Notes under the pieces: model-generated
The model's database searches: none
What the model was told of the DNA's origin: nothing
Seen by the model: the letters and a program-made list of their open reading frames with translations, nothing else
Translations under genes and position numbers: made by a program
In this document: piece after piece, positions 36,201-51,200 of the stretch
Position numbering within the stretch: position 1 is the stretch's first letter
Layout of the letters: the number at the start of each line of letters is the position of its first letter
From: Calonectria ilicicola
Taxonomy: Eukaryota > Ascomycota > Sordariomycetes > Hypocreales > Nectriaceae
Length of the DNA stretch: 64,000 nucleotides
Direction: 5' to 3'
Assembly: GCA_020809705.1 (NCBI GenBank)
Contig: CP085827.1
Coordinates: 6,944,001 to 7,008,000, forward strand

Positions 36201-39200
36201 GATTAAGACCAAGGCCGCTATGGTAACTTCTCTTCCTGACTGGGCGCCACGGCGGACATCAACTTACTGGAAGCGATTTTTTAAATCCGGTGATCTTTGC
36301 TACTATAATTCTGACGGTTCTATTGAGTTCGTGAGCCGTAAGGACACTCAAGTCAAGATTAGAGGTCTTCGTGTGGAGTTGGGTGAAGTTGAACATCATC
36401 TGCGCGCTGCCCTGCCCACCTTGCAACAGGTTATTGTTGATGTTTACAACGGCGATGCTGGTACCAATCTTGTTGCCTACTTCTCTTCTAGTGAAGAAAC
36501 CCGGATCGGATCTCACCATCCAACAGATATTTTTATCCACCCTTCGCCAGAAATATTGAAGCAGATCACTGCCGCTGTTGGTCAGCTTAGTGTGGCTTTG
36601 CCCAGTTACATGGTTCCAACTCTCTTCTTCCCCTGCCGCTACATGCCATCTATTACCTCTACTAAACTTGACCGCGGCACCCTTAAGCGATTAACATCAT
36701 CCCTAGACCACGAAGAATTGATGAAATTTTCTCTGAATGCTACTGAGAAGCATGCTCCTATCACTGAGATGGAGACTCGGATCCAGCGGATGTGGGCTAC
36801 CATTCTAAAAATGCCTGCAACCTCAATTGGTCGGGATGATAGCTTTCTTCGTATCGGTGGTGATTCAATCACTGCCATTCAATTTGTTACCAGTGCTCGC
36901 GAAGCAGGCTTGGTAATTGCAGTGAAAGATGTCTTTGCCGACCCCCGACTCTCAGCAGTGGCTGCTAAAGTCACAGAAGGCGAGGCTGTGTCTTATGAAA
37001 CCGAGTCTTTCAGTCTCCTTCCTCAGCATGACGTTGAAGATATCAAGTTAAGCATCCAAGAACAATGTCAATTATCCCATAACCAAAGTATTGCGGATGC
37101 CTATCCGTGCACAGGTCTTCAAGAAGGCCTTATAGCCCTCGCGGTGAAGCAACCGGGTTCTTATATCTCAAAGAGCATATTCAAGTTGCCAAATAACGTT
37201 GATATCGGTCGATTTAGGTCATCCTGGGAGAAGACGATCCAACTTTGTAACAATTTGTCAACTAGGATCGTTCTCCACGATACTCTATCTGTGCAAGCCA
37301 TCATCAAAGAGCAGCCCTCATGGGAGAATACTGGTGGAAAAAACCTGGCATCGTTTATCAATGAAACTAAGAAGATGGAGATGCAATATGGTTCTCGCCT
37401 CTGTCGATATGCTCTTGTCAATGAACCAAGTGGGAAGAAGCATTTTGTTCTTATTCTGCACCATGCTATTTTTGATGGCTGGAGTTTGAATGTTGTTCTT
37501 AAGACGCTTTGCAATATTTATTACGATGACAGTATTGATACAATCCAGCCATATTCTGGATTTATCAAGTACATTTCTCAGATGGATCATCAATCAGCTG
37601 TTGATTACTGGGCAGATCAGCTGCATGGTTCTCAGAAGACTACCTTCCCAAGAAATGAGAGCAGTAATCCTCAGCATGCTCCACGAATTATGAAGTCTAA
37701 TATCTCCTATCCCGACTCTATCGACAACTCGATTACTAAAGCTACCGTCTTGCGCGCGGCGTGGGCAATTCTCCTTGCCCGCTATTCTGATAATAATGAT
37801 GTTTGCTTTGGTGCCTCGATTTCTGGTCGCCATGCACCGGTGGCTGGTATTGATATGATGGCTGGCCCTGCGGTTTCTACTGTGCCTATCCGAGTTCGTC
37901 TGGATAAGAAGATGACAGTGTCTAGATTCCTGCAAAATATCCAGACACAAGCTTCAGAGATGGTGGCGTATGAGCAATTTGGCCTTCGCAATATTAGCAA
38001 GATTAGCCTGCAAACTCAAGAAGCTTGTGACTTCTCTAGCTTGATTGTTGTCCAGCCTGTGCAGCATATAAATATCTCTGGAAGCGATTCTGATTCGTCT
38101 TTCCTTTTGGGTGCTACTGATAGATTTGAGGAGGAGAGATTGGAAGGATATTTCAGCTACCCCTTGGTCGTGCAGGCTTTAACGCACACTGAAAAAGTCG
38201 AACTTGTTTTGACATATAACCCCGACATTGTTGCTCCCACTCAGGTTGAAGCACTCTCACATCACTTTGGAAAAATTGTGGAACAACTGCTGATTCAAAG
38301 CGACAAGTTGCTGGAAGATGTTTCAGTTGCTAGTGAATGGGATCTCCAAAGAGCCATTGAGTTCAACAGCGACCACCCTGAGATTCTTCACACTACTGTT
38401 CACCAACTAATTGAGAGCCAAGTATCTCAACGACCTAATGCGCTTGCTATCAATGCTTGGGATGGTCGTTTGACCTATTTCGAATTGAATAATGCAGCTA
38501 ACAGACTTGGTTCATATCTTGTTGATTATATGGGAATTAAGGTTGGCGACTTTGTCCACCTTTTCTTCGAAAAGTCTGTTTGGTTTTATGTTTCTATGCT
38601 GGCGGTAAATAAAGTCGGCGCGACATGGGTGCCTCTTGACCCATCTCACCCCAGCCAGCGCCAGAAGCAGATTATCTCACAGACTGGGGCAACTCTCTGT
38701 CTGTGTTCCCAGGCTAATCTTGCAAAGTGCTCGGCTCTGGTGTCCAGCGTTGTTGAGGTCACGCCTGAGCTTGACCAAGAGCTCATTGACAACTATGGCC
38801 GCGACCCTAAATTGACCGTGAAGGGAATAACCCCAGATCATGCAGCATATGTTCTTTTCACCTCTGGAAGTACTGGCACTCCCAAGGGTCTTGTTATGCA
38901 GCATCGCGCTGTTGCTACCAGTCAGACAGCCATTGCCAAACGCCTTGGGTTGACCTCGCGTGTCAGAATTCTACAATTCGCCTCCTATGTTTTTGATCTT
39001 TGCATTGGTGAGATCATTGCCCCACTTATTTCTGGTGCCACACTATGTGTACCCTCGGATGATGCTCGAATGAATAGTCTACGCGAATTTGTGAATGAGC
39101 AGCAAGTCAACTGGGCATTCCTCACTCCTGCGTTCGTACGCACCCTCAAGCCCGAAGATATGCCTCGTCTTGAACTATTGCTTCTCACTGGTGAGGCTGT

Positions 39201-42200
39201 TAGCCGAGATGTTTTCGAGTGCTGGGTTGGGAAGCTCCGGCTAGTTACTGGTTGGGGACCAGCGGAGACTTGCGTTTTCAGTACACTTAACGAATGGTAT
39301 ACTGTCGATGATTCACCTCAGAATGTCGGTCGACAAGTTGGTGGTTATTGCTGGATTGTCGACCCTGATGACTACAACAAGCTTGCGCCCATTGGATGTA
39401 TTGGTGAGGTTGTTATCCAGGGCCCGACCATCCTTCGTGAATATCTCCAAAATCCTGTTATCACAAAGCAATCTACCGTTACCTTGCTTCCTGAGTGGGC
39501 TCCTCAAAGGGAATCTCCGCAGTGGTCGCGCTTTTTCAAGTCTGGAGACCTTTGCTATTATAATCCTGATGGTACTATTGAGTTTGTCAGTCGCAAAGAT
39601 ACGCAAGTCAAGATCCGAGGTCTGCGTGTTGAGCTAGGTGAAGTGGAGCATCACCTCCGCTCTGCTTTGCCTGGTGTGCATCAGGTTGCTGTCGATGTTC
39701 TCAAAGGCGATACTGGGCCTACTCTTGTGGCTTACTTCTGCTTCAGCGATGAGACCCGGAATAGTAACAATGTTGACACTGGCATGTTTTTAGCCCTTGA
39801 TGAAAACCTCAAGAGTCAAGTTATAGCCGCCCTGGGACAGCTCAGCGTTGAACTTCCCAGTTACATGGTCCCGTCTATGTTCTTGCCCTGTAAATTCCTT
39901 CCTTCTATCGTTTCGACCAAGTTGGACAGAGGCACACTCAGACGCTTAACCATGGCTCTTGATCACAGTTCATTAGCATCATACTCGCTTGCGGATGCAG
40001 AGAAACGTGCCCCGGCCACAGCCATGGAGCTTCGCCTCCAGAAAATGTGGGCTGATATCCTTAAGATTCCCGCTGAGAATATCGGCCGCGATGATAGCCT
40101 TCTCCGTATTGGAGGCGACTCAATTACTGCCATACAGTTTGTCACCACTGCTGGCGAGGCCGGTTTTTCAATTACTGTTAAGGATGTCTTTTCAGACCCC
40201 CGTCTTTCATCTGTTGCTTCCAAGATGGTTGAAGGTCATGCAGAAGAGCCTGATACCACCAAACCGTTTGCTTTGTTGCCAACTGGGAAAGTTGAAGTCA
40301 TCCAGAGGGCTATTAGAGATCAGTGCCGCGGTCTAAGTCAAAGCAGTATTGAAGATGCCTATCCTTGTTCTGGCCTTCAGGAGGGCTTGATGGCCCTTGC
40401 GGTGAAGCAGCCGGGTTCTTACATTGCTAAATACGTCTATTCTATCCCTGAGCATGTGGACACCATTCGTTTCCAAACCGCATGGAACCAGACAGTTGAG
40501 CTTTGTGCCAACTTACGAACGAGAATTATTGGATATAATGGCTCATCTTATCAGGCCATTCTCCGTGATCAGTCGACATGGGAAATCCCAGAGGGTTATG
40601 ATCTTGCATCCTATATGGAATCCATTAATAATTTAGAAATGCAGTATGGATCTCAACTATGTCGCTATGCGCTGATCACAAACAATGATGGTGTACGCTA
40701 CTTTGTTTTGATTATGCATCATTCTATTTTTGATGGCTGGAGCTTGAATGTTGTCCTCAATACATTCTATAACCTCTATAGTGAAGAGGTTGTCACTCCC
40801 CTTCAGCCATTTTCCAAATTTATCAAGTTTAATGAGAGTCTTGATGCTGCAGATGCTTCTACATATTGGAACGCACAGCTCGAAGGTGCCCAACGTCTTG
40901 CATTCCCTCGTATGGATCCTACTCCAGACGCCAAACCTATCAGTCGCACAGTTTCTCAGAAACTCCATTTCCCAGAAATGTCTGATAGCTCCATCACAAT
41001 GGCGACAGTTCTTCGTGCTGCATGGGCCGTGGTTTTAGGGCGGTATTGTGATACCGATGATGTGTGCTTTGGTACCACAGTTTCTGGTCGCCAGGCCCCT
41101 ATTTCCGGAATTGACAAGATCACTGGACCTACCTTGGCCACTGTTCCCGTCAGGATTCATCTTGATTCTGAACTGGCTGTCTCTAAGTTCCTTGCTCGAG
41201 TTCAAGAACAAGCTACTGACATGGTTCACTATGAACAATTTGGTCTACGCAATATTTCCAAGCTTGGATCTAATGCTAAGGAAGCTTGTGAATTCGCTAG
41301 CTTGCTACTTCTTCAACCAGCCCAGAATATCGGCACCACATATGATGCTATCTTAGTGGCTGGCGACTCCGAGGGATCATCGACCAATGCCTTGGAGGGT
41401 TATTTTACATACCCCTTGGTCTTGCAGGCTCTCATGTACGAGGATCATATAGAACTCTTGTTCACTTACAATGCTCAGGTAGTATCTCACAGTCAGCTGG
41501 AAGCACTATCTCATCACCTTGAGCACGCTGTGGAGGAGCTTCTATTGAGACCGGATACTACTCTTGGCGCTGTTTCAATTGTTAGCGACTGGGACCGAGT
41601 AAAGGCTTTGGAATATAACCCAGAGACACCAGAGGTTATTCGTGGTTGTGTTCACCACCTCATCGAGTCTCGTGTTCGCCGCCAACCACATGCTATTGCT
41701 ATTGATGGTTGGGATGGTGTCCTAACCTATGCCGAGCTTAATGCTGCCGCTAATAGACTAGCTCATCACCTCATTGATTACGCAAAAGTCCGAGTTGGGG
41801 ATTTGGTCCACGTACTCTTTGAAAAGTCGATCTGGTTTGCTGTGTCGATTCTAGCAATCAACAAAGCAGGAGCAGCCTGGGTACCCATGGATCCCTCGCA
41901 TCCAATCAAACGCCTCCAGCAAATCACTCAACAAACTCGCGCACGTGTCGGCCTGACCTCTATGGTAAATGCTGAAAAATGCGCTACACTTCTTCCACAT
42001 GTTGTGCAGGTTTCTAATGAGCTCAACCAGAGCCTCATAGCATCAATGGGATCTCCTGCATCCCCATTATGCCGTGTGACACCTGAAAATGCCTCTTACG
42101 TCCTGTTCACCTCAGGTAGCACTGGTATTCCCAAAGGTCTGGTCATGTCTCACGGTTCTGTATGCACTAGTCAAACAGCCATCGCGAAGAGGCTTAGAAT

Positions 42201-45200
42201 CACGCCCGCAGTCAGGATGCTTCAATTCTCTGCATATGTATTTGATTTGTGCGTAGGTGAGACTGTGGCGCCTTTGATCTCTGGAGCTACTGTTTGTGTT
42301 CCTTCTGAAGATAGCCGCATGAGTGGGCTTAAGGAATACATTAATAATAACAAAGTGACCTGGGCTATTCTTACCTCAACCTTTGCCCGCACTCTGAAGC
42401 CTGAAGATCTGCCTGGTCTTGAACTTCTCATTCTAAGTGGTGAAGCAGTTCACCGAGATGTGTTCAAGACTTGGTTTGGCAAGCTTCGCCTTGTGGGTGG
42501 CTGGGGACCTGCCGAGACTTGTGTTCTTAGTACCATTCATGAGTGGACATCTATTGACGACTCTTCAACCAATGTTGGTCGCCCAGTCGGAGGTTATTGC
42601 TGGATCGTTGACCCTAATGATCCGACAAAACTGGCGCCTATTGGCTGTATTGGTGAAATTGTCATTCAAGGACCAACTCTGCTCACTGAATACCTAAACG
42701 ACCCGTCAAAAACAGAGGCATCTACAATGAGCTTGCTCCCCGATTGGGCTCCGCACCGCAACTCCCCGCACTGGAAGCGAATTTTCAAGGCCGGAGATCT
42801 GTGCTATTATAACCCTGATGGAACCATTGAATTCGTCAGCCGTAAGGATACTCAGGTAAAAATTCGTGGTCTGCGCGTAGAGTTGGGTGAGGTTGAGCAT
42901 CACCTGCGTGAATCACTCAAGGGTGTCCGTCAAGTTGTCGTTGATGTCTTCAAAGGTGAGGCGGGTACTAATCTAGTTGCCTACTACAGCAACAGCGATG
43001 AAACTTGCATTTCTACTAGCCCTGAAGTCAACGCCGAGAATGTGTTCCTTCCTCTTAGCGGCAACTTGCAGGAGCAGGTGACAGAAGCTGTAGGCCAATT
43101 GTCCATCGCACTGCCAACTTACATGGTTCCTACTATGTTTTTTCCTTGTCGTTTTATGCCTTCGATTACGTCCCTGAAACTAGACCGAAAAACCCTCAAT
43201 GCTATGACGGGCTCCCTCTCTCGCGAGGATCTTGCCAGTCATGCACTTGTGGATACCGAGAAGCGTCCACCTGAGACCCTTATGGAGATTGAGCTGCAAG
43301 AGATCTGGGCTGAGATTCTCAAAATCCCCGCTGACCAGATTGGCCGAGATGATAGCTTTATGCGAATTGGCGGTGATTCAATTACTGCGATTCAATTTGT
43401 TACCATGGCTCGAGATGCGGGTTTGGCTATTACTGTCAGGGATGTTTTCGCCGACCCTCGCCTCTTTGCTGTGGCTGCTAAAGTTGTTGAGGAAGAAATT
43501 GAGGCTTCTGAGGTTGAGTCATTCAGTTTGCTTCCCAACGAGGACCTTGATGCTATAGTTTCCAGCATTCATAAGCAATGCAATATTGCCGCTGGTCAAG
43601 TAGTTGAGGATGCTTATCCTTGTACTAGCTTACAGGAAGGCCTCATGGCACTTGCTGTCAAGCAGCCTGGTTCTTACATTGCTAAGAATATTTATACCCT
43701 ACCTAGGGGGGTTGATCTCCCTCGATTCAAATCGGCATGGGAACGTACACTCGAGTTATGTGGCAACTTGCAGACTCGTGTGAGTTTGCACAACGGCATT
43801 TCATTTCAGGCAATTGTTCGAGAAAAGGCGTCTTGGGAACCAACCGAGGGTCTCAATCTTCAAGCCTACATGGATAGCACTAAGAACATGACTATGGAGT
43901 ATGGGACTTCCCTCTGCCGGTATGCCCTTATCAGTGGTGTCGCCCAAGAAAGCTATTTTGTTCTCATAGTTCACCATGCTATCTTCGATGGTTGGAGCTT
44001 GAATCTCGCTCTCAGTACGCTTCAAAGTCTCTACCAGGGTGAATCTGTTCAGCCTCTACAGCCCTACTCTGGTTTCATAAAACATATTTCTGAGATCGAC
44101 CACCAAGCCGCCGCAGCCTATTGGAAGGATCAGCTTATTGGTGCTCAGAGAGCTACCTTTCCGCGTCCCGAACGTCCTGAGACAAAGGTATCTCGTATCG
44201 TAAAGACTAATATTTCATATCCTACTTCAACAGATAACTCCATTACTAAGGCAACAATTCTACGTGCTGCCTGGGCTGTTGTACTTGCACGATATTGCGA
44301 TAGTAATGACGTCTGTTTTGGCACCACAATTTCTGGTCGTCACGCAACAGTGGTTGGTATTGAAAAGATGCCTGGCCCAGCAGTTGCTACTGTGCCTGTT
44401 CGTGTTCGAATCGACAAGCAACAGTCCGTATCCAGCTTTTTGCAAGAGATCCAAGCACAGGCTTCTGAGATGGTTGCATATGAGCAATTTGGACTTCGAA
44501 ATATTACCAAAATCAGTCCTGAGGCTCAAGAAGCTTGTGACTTCTCAAGTTTGTTGGTTGTACAGCCTGTGCAACATGCAACAAAATTGGACGGTGACAA
44601 AGGCTCTCAGCTGCTGTCAATTGAGTCAGATGAATATGAAGAAGAGGCTCTGCAGGGCTACTTCAATTACCCTTTGGTTCTACAAACACTGACTCATGAT
44701 GATCGTGTTGAACTTGTTCTTATTTATAACCCAGCCATTGTTTCAAGACCTCAGATCGAAGCCCTATCTCATCATTTCGATCAGACTGTACAGCAACTTC
44801 TTCGTCAAGGCAGCCAGCGTTTGCAAGATATCTCAATTGCGAGTGATTTTGATCTTCACAAGGCCATTGAATTTAACAATGACCAACCCGAAATACTTCG
44901 AACCTGTGTTCATGAACTCATCGAAATGCAAGCAAAACGACAACCCAATGTCCCCGCTGTCCTTGCTTGGGATGGTGAACTAACATATTCCCAACTCAAT
45001 CGTACGTCGAACCGATTAGCCCACTATCTAATTGATACTATGGGTGTTAATGCGGGTGATTTTGTACATGTTTGCTTTGAGAAGTCATTGTGGTTCTTTG
45101 TTGCCATCATGGCTATTAATAAAGCCGGAGCTGCTTGGGTTCCCCTAGACCCATCACATCCAATTCAACGTCAACAACAGATTGTTAGCCAGACTCGAGC

Positions 45201-48200
45201 TCGTCTCGGTCTTGTGTCTGAATCTACGGCCAAAAAGTGCACTGAATTGTTTGAGAAGGTGTTGGTTGTTTCTTCGGTTCTTGACCGGGATCTGATGACC
45301 GACATGTACTCGCCGCCAACCCCTGTCACGAGTGTTACTCACGATCACGCAGCATACGTACTTTTTACTTCTGGCAGTACCGGTACTCCTAAGGGTCTTG
45401 TCATGCAACATGGTGCTCTTTGTACAAGCCAGACGGCCATTGCGAAGCGTCTTCGACTTACCTCGTCTGTCAGAATTCTCCAATTCGCCTCCTTTGTGTT
45501 TGATCTTTGCATTGGAGAGATTATTGGACCCCTTGTCTCTGGAGCAACCCTTTGTGTTCCATCAGAGGATACCCGTATGGCAGGCGTCAAAGAATTCATC
45601 AATGAGATGAAAGTTAACTGGGCCTATTTGACTCCTTCCTTTGCTCGCACACTTGATCCTGAAGACATGCCCGGCTTGGAGTTACTCTTGCTTACTGGTG
45701 AATCTGTCAGCCGGGATGTCTTTGAGGCTTGGGTTGGCCGCGTTCGTCTCGTCACTGGTTGGGGGCCAGCTGAGACGTGCGTTTTCAGCACCCTCAACGA
45801 ATGGTACTCAGTCGATGAGTCTCCCCAGAATGTTGGTCGACAGGTTGGTGGCTACTGCTGGATTGTCGACCCAGAAGACCCACAAAAGCTCGCGCCCACT
45901 GGATGCATTGGCGAGGTAGTTATTCAAGGACCCACAATCTTGCGGGAGTATTTGGATGACCCGGTCCGAACTGCTGCAGCCACTGTGACTGAGTTGCCCC
46001 ATTGGGCCCCCCAACGCACCTCACCTTCCTGGAACCGTTTCTTCAAGTCTGGTGATCTCTGCTACTACAACTTTGATGGTACCATCGAGTTTGTCAGCCG
46101 TAAAGACACCCAAGTCAAGATTCGTGGCCTTCGTGTAGAACTCGGTGAGGTGGAGCATCACCTCCGAGCCGCTCTGAAGGGTGTCAAACAAGTTGTAGTA
46201 GACGTCCATCGAGGCGAATCTGGTGTCAACCTAGTTGCTTACTATTGCTTTAATGACGAGACAAGGTCTACAAGCAATGCGATTTCTACAGTTGATGCTG
46301 AGAGTATCTTCCTCCCGCTTGTTGGAGATCAGAAAAGCTTGATCACGACTGCTATTGGCCAGCTCAGCGTAACTCTACCCAGCTACATGGTTCCAACTAT
46401 GTTTTTCCCTTGCCGCTTCATGCCATCTATCACGTCTACAAAGCTAGACAGGGGCACCCTGAAACGATTCACTGCGGCATTTGACCGTGACACTTTGGCC
46501 AAATATTCTTTAGCTGATGGTGAGAAGCATGCTCCTATCACTGAAATGGAGATTCGTCTGCAGAAAATGTGGGCTGGTATCCTAAAGATTCCGGCGGAAT
46601 CGATAGGTCGTGATGACAGCTTCTTGCGTATTGGTGGAGATTCGATCACAGCTATTCAATTTGTTACTGATGCTCGTGAAACTGGGCTGCAAATCTCCGT
46701 CAAGGACATCTTTGATGACCCTCGTTTATTTGCAGTGGCAAACATGGTTTCGGAGGATGAGGCAGTGGTATTTGAGTCCAAGCCGTTTTCGCTTCTACTA
46801 CCCAATAATATCTCTGACATAATGGAATCTGTCACCGAACAATGCAATCTCTCCTCTAATCAGGCCATTGAGGATATTTATCCTTGTACCAGTCTTCAAG
46901 AGGGTTTGATGGCTTTGGCGGTCAAGCAACCCGGCTCCTATATGGCGAAGTATGTCTATACTCTTCCTGAAGATATTGACATTGTTACTTTTAAGGATGC
47001 TTGGGCACGAACAATTGCACTGTGTGCCAATCTTCGTACTAGGATATTGGTACATGATGGAATATCCGTTCAAGCTATTATTAAGGAGCAACCTATTTGG
47101 GAGTCAACCGAATGTACTACCCTCCGAGCCTTGATGGATTCTATAAGTGTGTACAAGATGCAGTACGGATCCCATCTTTGCCGCTACTCTCTTATTACGG
47201 AGTCAAATGGCCAACGGTATTTTGTATTGGTCATGCATCATGCTATATTCGATGGTTGGAGCTTAGGCATGATTCTGAACACCCTGGAAAACGTCTATCG
47301 AGGCAAGCCAGTTTCAGAAATGCAACCATACTCTGGATTTATCAACTACATTAATGAACTCAGTGATGATACTGCTACTGAATACTGGAAGGAGCAACTC
47401 GATGGCGCCCAGCGTGCCACATTTCCTCGGCTAGACCCCATTGTCGAATCCAAGCCTGCCAGTAAATTTATGAAGACCACCATCGACTTTCCTGATATGA
47501 CCCATACCTCTATCACAAAGGCTACGATCCTCCGGTCTGCATGGGCTCTTCTCCTTGCTCGTTATAGCAATACCAGCGATATCTGCTTTGGGACTACTGT
47601 ATCTGGTCGCCAAGCTAATGTTCCTGGTATTGAGCGAATGGCTGGACCCGCTGTGGCTACCGTCCCTGTTCGAGTTAAGATTGACAAAACCAAGTCAGTA
47701 TTGGCTTTCCTACAAGAAATTCAAAAACAGGCTGCCCAGATGGTTCCTTTCGAGCAATATGGCTTGCGTAAAATATCAAGAGTCAGTGCGAGTGCAAAGG
47801 AAGCCTCTGAGCTTTCTAGTTTGCTCGTAATTCAGCCAAATGTCACATTAATGGAAGAATCTATTGATTCAGTCGTGGTTTCAGTTGCCAACACTGATGT
47901 CTTTGAAGAACAGGAGGCCATGGATGGCTACTTCACCTACCCTCTTGTTCTTTCTTGCCTTACATTAGACAATTCTGTGGACTTGTCGTTCATGTATAAC
48001 CCTGACGTTGTGGCAGAGAGTCAACTTTATGCCATCACCAACCACTTGAGTCATTTGGTCCAGCAACTCCTTGCCCAAGATGATACTCCTCTGGACACAG
48101 TATCACTGGCCGGAGAGTGGGATCTTGAAATGGCCGCCTCATGGAATGCCTCTGATGGTATTCCCGTGGATGCCTGCGTGCCTGACCTTATATCTATGCG

Positions 48201-51200
48201 TGCAATTTTGACCCCTCGAAAGGAAGCTCTTGTCAGCTCACAAGGCACCCTTACTTATGCAGAAATGGACCGTCTCTCCTCTACCCTCGCTATCCATCTT
48301 TCCCAGCTTGGCGTAAAGAGAGAAATGGCTGTGCCATTTTGCTTTGAGAAGTCCATTTGGGCTGTCATTGCAATGCTTGGAATTATGAAGGCTGGAGGTG
48401 TATTTGTCCCACTCGATCCTTCTCACCCGTCGGAACGCCGGCAAACCATTATCCATGAGGCTCAGGCTCAATATCTCATAGCCTCACCCTCCACAAAGGA
48501 ATCTTGTCATGGTATGGCTGATCACATCATAGAACTATCATCATCCTCAATAAGTCAGTTCTCTTCAAGCAATGGTTTACGAAAAAATGTCTCTGCCAAG
48601 GTTAGGCCTTCTGATGCAGCCTACATTCTTTTTACTTCTGGCTCAACCGGCAAACCAAAGGCTTTTGTTGTGGACCACTCTGCTCTCACGACCACAACCG
48701 TTGGTCATGGTCGTGCATACACATTCACTGAAAAGTCTCGAGTACTTCAATTTTCTAGCTTTGTCTTTGATGTAAGCTTGAGCGAGATTTTCGAGACTTT
48801 GACATATGGTGGTACCGTGTGCATTCCGACCGATTCCGAGCGAATGCAAAATATTCCTCGTTTCGTCCGGAATAACGATGTCAATACAGCATTGCTCACT
48901 TCTACGTTCCTCAGAACCTTGTCACCTGCCGACATGCCCTCTCTTACAACTCTAATCTTAGTGGGCGAGGCACCTGCTAAGGATGTGCTGGACACTTGGC
49001 ATGGACATGTTACTGTTGCTAATGCCTATGGACCTTCTGAGATTTCAGTATTCTGTACATCGCACGTATACCAATCTACCGATGAGCCAGCATCAACTAT
49101 CGGTCGGGGATTTGGTTGCGAATGCTGGATTGTTGAGCCAGATAATCACAACCGCCTTGCTCCAATTGGATGTGTTGGCGAGCTTCTTGTCCAACGTCAA
49201 ATGGCTCGGGGTTATCTTAACGATACTGAGAGAACCAAGGCATCCTTTTTCCAAGAAGTTGATTTTATCACCGAGCCACTTCCTGATGAGACGCGTCAAT
49301 TCTTCAAGACCGGTGATTTAGTCCGTTATCTTCCTGACGGAAAAATGGAGTATCTCGGACGCCAGGACACGCAAGTCAAAGTTCGTGGTTACCGCGTGGA
49401 GCTTGGTGAAATTGAATATAATATCAAGCAAGCCCTAGCAGAGGCTGCTTATGCTGCCGTTGATGTTATTCACCGCGGCTCTCGCGAGGCCCTTGTTGCC
49501 TTTGTTAGCTTTAGTGCAGACCAGTCTAAGCAGACTGCGATTAACAGCATGGAAATTTCGGACTGGCTTCGACCTAACGACAATCATCTATCTCAAGCTT
49601 TTAACCGTGCCGCAGATGAACTCAAGAAAGTTCTTCCTGGCTACATGGTGCCTAGTCTTTTTCTTCCTCTCCGCCATATGCCACTTGGTGGCACTTTGAA
49701 GCTTGACCGCAAGAAACTGCGCGATCTTGCCATGACATTGACTCAAGAAAACGTAAGCACTTATGCTTTGGCGGCTGAGGAACATATGGAACCAACCACG
49801 CCGATGGAGTTCAAGCTTCGCGGCATCTGGGCCCAAGTTCTCAAGATTGATTCTGAGCAGATTGGAAAGAATGATAGCTTCCTTCAAATTGGAGGAGACT
49901 CCATTACTGCTATCCAACTCGTTTCCTTGGCGCAACAGCATGGAATGACCTTTTCCATTGCGCAAATCTTCGAGAATCCCCGATTGAGTCATATGGCCGC
50001 TACTGCGTCTGCTTCTAACAAGGATATGTCCTATGATGTAGCACCTTTCGGCATGATGCCGGGAGATGCCCTTGAATCCGTCAAGCAGCACGTTTTGAAA
50101 GCTTGTCTTCTTTCCGACGAACAACAAATTCAAGATCTGTACCCTTGTACTAGCCTTCAAGAAGGTGTCATGGCATTGGCCGTGAAGCAACCCGGTTCAT
50201 ACATTGGCAAGTACATTTATCAGCTGTCACCAACAGTTGATTCCCGTCGCTTCATGTCTGCTTGGGAGCGTACTTTTGAACTTCACCCCAATTTAAGGAC
50301 CCGACTTGTCTCCCACTCGGGAGCGTCTTTCCAAGCCATAGTTGCTGAGACACCCGTTTGGGACGTGAAAGAGAATCTTGACTTGGATGCCTATTTGGCT
50401 TCAGTAAAGCGGATGCAGATGACTTACAACTCCAGTCTTTGCCATTTTGCTCTTACCAAAGAGGCCAACGGCGATCGCCACTTTGTGCTCTTTATGCATC
50501 ATACCATCTTCGATGGGTGGAGTCTTAAGGTGCTAATGGCTGCTTTGTACACCATTTACAATGACGGAACTGTTTCGAAACCGGCTGCATACTCCAATTT
50601 CATCAATTACACCCTGCATCTCGATTCAACTTCATCTGCGGAGTATTGGAAGATGCAGTTGGGTGGTGCACAACGTGCAGCATTCCCACGCATAGACCGT
50701 TCCGTGGATGCCCATCCCACTACACGTGTTGTCAAGCACCATTTGACAATGCCAACATCATCCCATACCAGCATTACTCAAGCCACTATTCTTCGTGCGG
50801 CATGGGCTCTTGTGTTGTCACGATATTCTGATACTGATGACATTTGCTTTGGAACCACGGTTTCTGGTCGCCACGCTCCTGTAGTTGGCATCGATAGAAT
50901 GGCTGGCCCTGTATTGGCCACTGTTCCTGTTCGTATACGTCTTGACAAACAGCAGGCTGTATCTCAGTTCTTACAAGATATCCAGAGGCAAGGCTCTGAG
51001 ATGGTTACACACGAGCAATTTGGCTTGCGCAATATTTCCAAACTCAGCCCCCAAATCCAAGAAGCCTGTGATTTCTCTAGCTTGTTCGTTGTGCAGCCCG
51101 TGCAACATGCTACCGGTGCTCAAGACACTTCGGAAGCTATTCTTCTGCCCTCCAATGCTGAGGAACATGGCGAGCAGGAAGCAATGGATGGATACTTTAC